Shown in pieces: positions 1 to 4,510 of a stretch of 7,679 bases of DNA. Positions within the stretch are counted from its first letter, which is position 1; each line of letters begins with the position of its first letter. The position numbers were made by a program, and so were the translations under genes. The stretch spans positions 1 to 7,679 of the forward strand of contig JAIOPA010000371.1 in NCBI GenBank assembly GCA_021414165.1, read 5' to 3'. Source of the stretch: Candidatus Eiseniibacteriota bacterium (GTDB taxonomy: Bacteria; Eisenbacteria; RBG-16-71-46). The notes under the pieces are model-generated. The model made no database searches. It had not been told where the DNA came from and saw only the letters and a program-made list of their open reading frames with translations.

Positions 1-2
1 TG

Positions 3-119
3 CACGTGACCCCGTGGCTCATGGTGCAGCCCGACCTGCAGTACGTGCTCAACCCGGGCGCGGACAAGCAGTCCAAGGCGGCCACGGTGTTCGACCTGCG
101 CACGGTCGTCACCTACTAG
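3..119 (+). CDS. Carbohydrate porin (OprB-like), C-terminal end only
   Basis: This is the last 38 codons of a gene that begins before the window. The reading frame runs open from the left edge to TAG at 117-119. The peptide contains TPWLMVQPDLQYVLNPG and ends DLRTVVTY. The pattern 'P-W-L-x-x-Q-P-D-L-Q-Y-V-x-x-P-G' followed by a final strand with 'LR' and an aromatic last residue is the usual end of OprB-family carbohydrate-selective porins, which are outer-membrane beta-barrels that let sugars diffuse into the periplasm. The final Tyr fits the aromatic C-terminal residue used in beta-barrel assembly, although Phe is more usual. A terminator follows 24 nt after the stop, so this gene ends its transcript. 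Only the end is visible, so substrate and full length are unknown. The family call rests on recalled motif similarity. Confidence 0.72.
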   Translation, partial: HVTPWLMVQPDLQYVLNPGADKQSKAATVFDLRTVVTY

Positions 120-142
120 TCCGCTTCCAGAACGCCATTCCC

Positions 143-172
143 GACCCCGGTGGGCCGACACCCGCCGGGGTC
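143..172 (+). terminator. Hairpin terminator after the porin gene
   Basis: GACCCCGGTGGG (143-154) pairs with CCCGCCGGGGTC (161-172), giving a 12-bp stem with one G-U pair and a 6-nt loop (CCGACA). Only a weak T-containing stretch (GCGGCGTCTTA) follows, so termination may be rho-independent but inefficient, or the stem may mainly protect the mRNA 3' end. Its position directly after the porin stop supports the assignment. Confidence 0.7.
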
Positions 173-291
173 GCGGCGTCTTATGAGAGGCGCTTGCCCT
201 CAGGGTTGCCCGCCGGTCAGGACCGATGCCGCGCCCGTCCCCTGTCCATTGGGCGTGCGGGGGGGCTCCCCTAAGGTGCGTCGCGTCCCAA

Positions 292-377
292 GGGCATGCG
301 CACGACGCCATGCCCCGGGTCCGGTCCCATGCGGGAGCCGGACCACCCGTCCCGACCCCGCGGCGGTCACCGTCGCG
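292..377 (+). promoter_or_regulatory. Structured leader: three consecutive hairpins before the metalloprotease gene
   Basis: Three local hairpins stand side by side. (1) GGGCATG 292-298 pairs with CATGCCC 309-315 across a 10-nt loop. (2) GGTCCGGTCCC 318-328 pairs with GGGA 333-336 and CCGGACC 338-344, making an 11-bp stem with an ATGC loop and one bulged G at 337. (3) CGCGGCGG 359-366 pairs with CCGTCGCG 370-377 with one G-U pair and a TCA loop. The third ends one base before the ribosome binding site. No T-tract follows any of them, so they do not look like terminators. They may stabilise the mRNA or influence translation. I recognise no known riboswitch class. The rest of the 173-396 gap shows no convincing promoter or gene. 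That this stretch is transcribed is an inference. Confidence 0.4.
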
Positions 378-378
378 T

Positions 379-385
379 GGAGGAG
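379..385 (+). promoter_or_regulatory. Ribosome binding site of the metalloprotease
   Basis: GGAGGAG at 379-385 is a near-ideal Shine-Dalgarno sequence, 11 nt before the ATG at 397. The spacing is slightly long. It supports the 397 start over the in-frame ATG at 226, which would put 57 non-family residues in front of a clean signal peptide. Confidence 0.7.
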
Positions 386-396
386 TCCTGCGAATC

Positions 397-3153
397 ATGC
401 GATCCCGAATCCTCGTTCGCCTGCTGGTCGCGTTCACGCTGCTGACGTTCGCGTCAGCTGCGCTGGCTGCCGACAAGCCCAAGGCCGGCAAGGGTGGCAA
501 GCCCGGCGGCCCGCCGGCCGGTGCCCCTGCCGCTCCGGGCGCTCCTGGCGACAAGCCGTTCGCCGAGTGGTCCAAGCTCACCAAGGATGCCGAGCAGAAG
601 AAGGGCTTCTTCACGCTCTGGAAGAAGCGCGACAACGTGTATCTGGAGATCGCCAAGGAGCAGTTGGAGCAGCCGTTCCTCTACGTGGTGAGCCTGTCCC
701 GCGGTATCGGCTCGAACTACACGCTGGGAGGTCTGCCGCTCGATGACCGCATGCTGCAGTTCGAACGCCACGGTGACCGCATCATGCTCACGCAGGTCAA
801 CGTGCAGTTCACCGCGCCCAAAGGCACGCCGATCGACAAGGCCATGGCCCTGTCGATCCCGAACTCGATCGTGCAGACGTTCAAGATCGAGAGCGAGCAG
901 GACTCGGGCAAGGCCGTGCTCATCGACCTCGGCGCGCTCCTCCTGTCCGACGTGACCGATCTGTCGGAGAACATGAAGGGCGCGCTCGGCAACGTGGGCG
1001 TGCGCTTCGACAAGGAGCGCTCGATGCTCGGGAGCATGAAGACGTTCCCGGACAACACCGAGATCGAGGCGACGCTCACCTACTCGCCGCTCGACCGCTC
1101 GCGCTTGTTCCTGGAGACCGTGCCCGACAACCGCTACATCCCGGTGGGCGTGCACTACTCGTTCACGCGCCTGCCCGCCACGCCCATGGCCGTGCGCTAT
1201 GCCGACAATCGCGTGGGCTACTTCCTGCAGGCCACCAAGGATTTCGGACGCGACGACCAGGAGAACTTCTGGCTGCGCACGATCAATCGTTGGCGCCTCG
1301 AGAAGAAGGATCCCACGGCGGCGGTCTCGGAGCCGATCAAGCCGATCGTGTACTACGTCGACTGGACCGTGCCCGACAAGTTCCGCCCGTGGGTCAAGGA
1401 GGGCATCGAGAAGTGGCAGGCCGCGTTCGAGCAGGCCGGCTTCAAGAACGCCATCCTCGCCAAGGACCCGCCCAAGGATGACGCGGACTGGGATGCCGAG
1501 GACGTGCGCTACAGCACGATCCGCTGGATCACGTCGCATGAGCCGTCGTTCGGCGCCATTGGACCGTCGCGTGTGGATCCGCGCACGGGCGAGATCTTCG
1601 ACTCGGACATCCTGTTCGAGGCGAGCATGTTCCAGAACTACGCCAACTCGTACCGGCGTTTCGCGGGCCCCGAGGCCATCGCCAAGAGCGCGCTGCCGCA
1701 GTACGCGCTCGAGTCGCTGCCGTCCGGCACGAAGCTCGATCACCTGTGCATGGCGGGCGACGCACTGCAGGATGGCGGCGCGCTGCAGCACATCGCACTG
1801 CTCATGGACGGTTCGCTCGAGCCCGGCAGCCCGGTGCCCGATGCGTTCTTGAAGACGGCGGTCGAGTGGGCGGTGATGCACGAGGTCGGGCACGCGCTCG
1901 GCCTGCGTCACAACTTCCGCTCCAGCACGAGCACGCCGTACGACCAGCTCCAGGACACCGGCTTCACGGGTGCGAAGGGTCTGTATTCGTCGGTCATGGA
2001 GTACCCGAGCCCGAACGTGGACTACACGCGCAAGGCGCAGGGCGACTGGTACACCACACGCACGGGCACCTATGACACGTGGGCGATCCGCTATGGCTAC
2101 ACGCCGAGCGGCGCGTCGACGCCCGATGATGACCGCCGGTTCGCGCGCCTCATCGCCGATGAGTCGCTGCAGCCGGGCCACGAGTACTCGACCGACGAGG
2201 ACACGTACCCGGCCGATGCGCCCGATCCGCGCTCGAACATCTACGATCTCGGCAGCGACCCGCTGCAGTTCGCCAAGGACCGCACGGCGTTCCTCGCCAA
2301 GACCTGGCGCCAGCCGGCGTTCGAGGAGCGAGTCGTGGGCAAGTCGGGCGACCTCACGGCACTGCGTCGCGCCATGGACAGCATGGCGCAGCAGTACGCC
2401 ATCGCCGCCGGCATGGCGGTGAAGTTCGTGGGTGGCTCGTACATGTCGCGCGTCGAGCGCGGCCAGCCCGGCGACAAGGACCCGGTCGATCCGGTCCCTG
2501 CCGCGCGTCAGCGTGACGCGGTCGACTTCCTGGGCAAGAGCGTGTGGTCGGCGGACGCGATGAGCGCGCCGGGTCCCCTGCTCGAGCGCCTGGCCCCGAA
2601 TCGCTGGTCGCACTGGGGCATGGGCCCGGGCGGCACGTTCGCCGGCCGGCAGGACTATGCGTGGAACGATCGCGTGCTCGCGATCCAGACGATCACGTTG
2701 AACGGCGTCACGGCACCGGCGCTGCTCGCTCGTCTGCGTGAGCAGGAGACGCGCTCGGCCGATGCGTACCGTCTGGCCGATCACTTCGACAAGCTCACCC
2801 GCACGCTCTGGGGCGAGGTCGGTGGCGCGAACCCGGCGGCCATCAAGTCGCTCGAGGGCCCGCACACGCGCCGCGAACTGCAGCGCGCGTTCGTGGACCG
2901 CATGGCCAACATGGTCGCCGATCCGCCGGCGGGTGCCCCGGACGACGCCCGTGCGCTCGCACGCCTCGCGCTCACGCGCGTGGATGCGCGCTGCGCCCGT
3001 GCGCTCGCGGTGGCGGCCCCCATGGGCGACAACACGCGCGCCCACCTGCTCGAGACCCGCGCTCGGATCAAGCGCGCGCTCGAGGCCGGGCGTGACACCG
3101 ACTCCGGTGCCCCGGTGGGCATGGGTGGCCGGTTCGGGGCCCAGAGCCAGTAG
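397..3153 (+). CDS. Secreted zinc-dependent metalloprotease, DUF5117/DUF4953 family
   Basis: This is a 918-aa exported metallopeptidase. The start at 397 gives a signal peptide of Arg-rich n-region, hydrophobic core and cleavage near ALA|AD (residue 24 or 25). A Lys/Gly/Pro/Ala-rich linker (about 26-53) follows. Residues about 55-100, including GFFTLWKKRDNVYLEI, match the DUF5118 type, and about 105-290 the DUF5117 type. The catalytic part begins near YYVDWTVPD (319) and contains VDPRTGEIFDSDI. It carries the zinc site HEVGHALGLRHNF, with H495, E496, H499 and H505 as ligands and catalytic Glu. SVMEY at 532-536 is a plausible metzincin-type Met-turn (M534). All active-site residues are present, so the enzyme should be active in the periplasm, the outer membrane or outside the cell. 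Its substrate is unknown, as for most of this family. Hairpins flank it and both neighbours are separate units, so it appears monocistronic. No truncation or frameshift is seen. The family call is strong; domain borders are approximate. Confidence 0.93.
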   Translation: MRSRILVRLLVAFTLLTFASAALAADKPKAGKGGKPGGPPAGAPAAPGAPGDKPFAEWSKLTKDAEQKKGFFTLWKKRDNVYLEIAKEQLEQPFLYVVSLSRGIGSNYTLGGLPLDDRMLQFERHGDRIMLTQVNVQFTAPKGTPIDKAMALSIPNSIVQTFKIESEQDSGKAVLIDLGALLLSDVTDLSENMKGALGNVGVRFDKERSMLGSMKTFPDNTEIEATLTYSPLDRSRLFLETVPDNRYIPVGVHYSFTRLPATPMAVRYADNRVGYFLQATKDFGRDDQENFWLRTINRWRLEKKDPTAAVSEPIKPIVYYVDWTVPDKFRPWVKEGIEKWQAAFEQAGFKNAILAKDPPKDDADWDAEDVRYSTIRWITSHEPSFGAIGPSRVDPRTGEIFDSDILFEASMFQNYANSYRRFAGPEAIAKSALPQYALESLPSGTKLDHLCMAGDALQDGGALQHIALLMDGSLEPGSPVPDAFLKTAVEWAVMHEVGHALGLRHNFRSSTSTPYDQLQDTGFTGAKGLYSSVMEYPSPNVDYTRKAQGDWYTTRTGTYDTWAIRYGYTPSGASTPDDDRRFARLIADESLQPGHEYSTDEDTYPADAPDPRSNIYDLGSDPLQFAKDRTAFLAKTWRQPAFEERVVGKSGDLTALRRAMDSMAQQYAIAAGMAVKFVGGSYMSRVERGQPGDKDPVDPVPAARQRDAVDFLGKSVWSADAMSAPGPLLERLAPNRWSHWGMGPGGTFAGRQDYAWNDRVLAIQTITLNGVTAPALLARLREQETRSADAYRLADHFDKLTRTLWGEVGGANPAAIKSLEGPHTRRELQRAFVDRMANMVADPPAGAPDDARALARLALTRVDARCARALAVAAPMGDNTRAHLLETRARIKRALEAGRDTDSGAPVGMGGRFGAQSQ

Positions 3154-3181
3154 GCGGTCGTCCGGCGAGTTCGGTCGGGCT

Positions 3182-3240
3182 ATACATGAGAACGGCGTCT
3201 TGGGACGAAAGTCCCAGGGCGCCGTATCTCTTGGGTGTAT
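3182..3240 (+). terminator. Long GAAA-loop hairpin after the metalloprotease
   Basis: The core is a 15-bp stem, 3192-3206 with 3211-3225, with two G-U pairs and no mismatch, capped by a GAAA tetraloop (3207-3210). The stem extends through GAGA 3188-3191 with TCTC 3227-3230 across one bulged A, then ATAC 3182-3185 with GTAT 3237-3240 across an internal loop. It starts about 30 nt after the stop codon. The downstream side has only scattered T residues, so termination may be combined with 3'-end protection. Confidence 0.72.
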
Positions 3241-3275
3241 CACGCACCTATCTGGGTGCAGAGGCTCAGTTCCTG

Positions 3276-3288
3276 GGTTTGGAGAGGC
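3276..3288 (+). repeat. 13-bp direct repeat, copy 1
   Basis: GGTTTGGAGAGGC occurs here and again, identical, at 3332-3344, with starts 56 bp apart. Flanking bases are not conserved, so this is a short direct repeat rather than a duplicated block. It could be a paired binding site or an RNA module. Confidence 0.6.
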
Positions 3289-3331
3289 TCGGGTCCGGAG
3301 CGGCTGTGAAGTAGCGGTGGAGGCGGGACCC

Positions 3332-3344
3332 GGTTTGGAGAGGC
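3332..3344 (+). repeat. 13-bp direct repeat, copy 2
   Basis: This is the second identical copy of GGTTTGGAGAGGC. The TGGAGAG within it is complementary to CTCTCCA at 3666-3672, just before the ribosome binding site of the next gene. That 7-base match may be chance. Confidence 0.6.
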
Positions 3345-3674
3345 CTGGTCACGAGGAAGCCGGTAGGACCTGACGGATGGGTGGCGCTGCTTCGACGCCT
3401 GGCCGGACACGCTGCGAGTTCACTCGCGGCGAACGTGGGGAGATCCGGAAGGCCGTACCGAACGGCGCCGACCCCGTCAGGACGAGTCCCGGGCGCGCGG
3501 GTTGCTTGCGGCGCCGGACTCCGGCAGAATTGGTCGTGCTCCGCATCCCCTTACGGAGCCAGGAGGCTCACCCCCGAGGGCCCCCCGCACGGACTTGGAC
3601 GTGCCGGTGGATCCGGGTGTGAGTGAGAGAGATATCCGTTGGGCGGCGCTTCCCCCCCCTTGCCGCTCTCCACC

Positions 3675-3680
3675 GGAGGA
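3675..3680 (+). promoter_or_regulatory. Ribosome binding site of the Cys-rich secreted protein
   Basis: GGAGGA ends 5 nt before the ATG at 3686 and is a strong Shine-Dalgarno match. It fixes the start at 3686 over the in-frame ATG at 3623, which would add 21 residues before the signal peptide. Confidence 0.85.
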
Positions 3681-3685
3681 AGTCC

Positions 3686-4381
3686 ATGCCCCGCCGCCGT
3701 GATCTGGCCATCCACCTGGCCGCAGTTCTCCTATTGGTGACCGTGCTTGCCCCGAGCGCGAGTGCCTCCGTGAAGGGCCGTTCGTACGGCATCTACGCCA
3801 ACATGCCGTCCTATGGCGTCGCCCTGGGCACGCACTGCGACACGGGCTGGCTCAACAGCACGTCCGGTGGCTCGCGCTCGAGCTACAAGAGCAACGTGTC
3901 CTACGGCAATACGCTGCGCTGCGACTACATGGAGAGCAACTCGCACGGTGACCGTTGCAAGGGTCACAGCGGCAGCCGCCTCGAGGCCGGTTGGATCCTC
4001 AAGGGATCACCGTTCGAGGTGACCTGGACGCACATGGAGTCCGCCGACGAGGACACCTGCTGCAAGTCCGGCGATCGCGATGACATCTCGTCCGTGTTCG
4101 AGGGCCTCACGTTCGCGGGCCAGCCGGTCGTGGTGACGGGCAAGCCGAACCAGACGATCTATGCCGCCGGCGCCACGCTCGTCATCAACGAGCGCAAGAA
4201 GGACGGCACCGACACCGATTGCGATGATGACGACTACGAGCATCGTTCGCTGCACCTGATCCTGCGCAATGGCAACGAGGTGATCCTGTGCGCCAGCAAG
4301 TTCGACAGCGACGATGACTGTTGCGTCGCCACGAGCACCGGGCACAGCACATGGGGCGGCGTGAAGGCCTTCTACCGCTAG
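3686..4381 (+). CDS. Secreted Cys- and Asp-rich protein, choice-of-anchor P-like
   Basis: This 231-aa exported protein has a signal peptide (MPRRR n-region, hydrophobic residues 7-22, cleavage near SASA|SV after residue 27). The core resembles the choice-of-anchor P family: SYGIY near 33, a 'SVFEGLTFAGQPVVVTGKPN' stretch at 136-155, ATLVINE at 163-169 and a final 'LHLIL...GNEVILCASKF' pair of strands. This suggests a beta-rich secreted protein. Typical relatives carry a C-terminal anchor; this one stops at KAFYR with no LPXTG, PEP-CTERM or membrane helix. It has nine cysteines (51, 79, 91, 125, 126, 179, 202, 212, 213), including two vicinal pairs in Asp-rich surroundings (DEDTCC and DDDCC). 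There is also an acidic DCDDDDYE stretch at 178-185. Disulfides or metal or calcium binding are possible but not shown. It has a strong ribosome binding site and its own terminator, so it is probably monocistronic. Function is unknown; the family call is by eye. Confidence 0.82.
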   Translation: MPRRRDLAIHLAAVLLLVTVLAPSASASVKGRSYGIYANMPSYGVALGTHCDTGWLNSTSGGSRSSYKSNVSYGNTLRCDYMESNSHGDRCKGHSGSRLEAGWILKGSPFEVTWTHMESADEDTCCKSGDRDDISSVFEGLTFAGQPVVVTGKPNQTIYAAGATLVINERKKDGTDTDCDDDDYEHRSLHLILRNGNEVILCASKFDSDDDCCVATSTGHSTWGGVKAFYR

Positions 4382-4393
4382 TCCCCGGCTTGC

Positions 4394-4417
4394 GGGTCCG
4401 GCGCGCTGCCCGGACCT
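4394..4417 (+). terminator. Hairpin just after the Cys-rich gene
   Basis: GGTCCGG 4395-4401 pairs with CCGGACC 4410-4416, a 7-bp stem extended by a G-U pair (4394/4417), around an 8-nt loop. It lies 13 nt after the stop and has no T-tract. It probably acts with the stronger terminator downstream or protects the 3' end. Confidence 0.45.
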
Positions 4418-4441
4418 GACACGAGCTGCAGTCCCCCCCGA

Positions 4442-4478
4442 CGACGGCCGCCTGCCACCAGGGCGGCCGTCGCGTTTT
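4442..4478 (+). terminator. Rho-independent terminator between convergent genes
   Basis: CGACGGCCGCC 4442-4452 pairs perfectly with GGCGGCCGTCG 4462-4472 around a 9-nt loop, followed by CGTTTTC with four T residues at 4475-4478. This is a classic intrinsic terminator for the + strand gene. The same stem lies 39 nt past the stop of the convergent - strand gene, but on that strand a G-run follows it instead of T residues, so it may end that transcript less well. Confidence 0.88.
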
Positions 4479-4510
4479 CATGCGGGCGATCGTCTGGAGT
4501 GGTGCGCGAG

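Larger units (their letters stand above)
3241..3674 (+). other. Gene-free stretch with hairpins upstream of the Cys-rich protein
   Basis: No reading frame here looks like protein; the short open frames are rich in Arg, Pro and Gly with no recognisable motif. Local structure is present. A 9-bp stem 3410-3418 with 3423-3431 has a TTCA loop and one G-U pair. GCCGG 3513-3517 pairs with CCGGC 3521-3525. GCTCCG 3538-3543 pairs with CGGAGC 3554-3559 and competes with GAGCC 3556-3560 pairing to GGCTC 3565-3569. CCTGACGG 3369-3376 can close a larger domain with CCGTCAGG 3474-3481, although a few such 8-bp matches are expected by chance in GC-rich DNA of this length. No convincing sigma-70 promoter is seen. 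It could be a long 5' leader, a small RNA, or plain spacer. Confidence 0.4.

Noticed and set aside
226..396. Longer N-terminus for the metalloprotease starting at ATG 226
   Set aside because: It would bury the signal peptide behind 57 residues of Pro/Arg-rich sequence and ignore the GGAGGAG site at 379-385. The same bases form three hairpins.
454..3243. 929-codon open frame on the - strand opposite the metalloprotease
   Set aside because: It mirrors the codon bias of the real gene in GC-rich DNA, is extremely rich in Arg, His, Val and Leu, and shows no signal or family motif. The opposite strand has a complete zinc-protease domain set.
3276..3500. Glycine riboswitch-like tandem aptamer suggested by the paired GGAGAG motifs
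   Set aside because: The conserved core segments of that class (such as the GCCGAAGG-type joining region and the CTCTCAGG-type 3' part) are not seen at the required places.
3595..3636. Sigma-70 promoter from TTGGAC (3595) and GATATC (3631)
   Set aside because: TTGGAC matches the -35 consensus poorly and the spacing of about 30 nt is far from the usual 16-18.
3377..3702. Small overlapping open frames in the gap before the Cys-rich gene
   Set aside because: They overlap each other in several frames, are rich in Arg, Pro and Gly, lack ribosome binding sites and show no motif.
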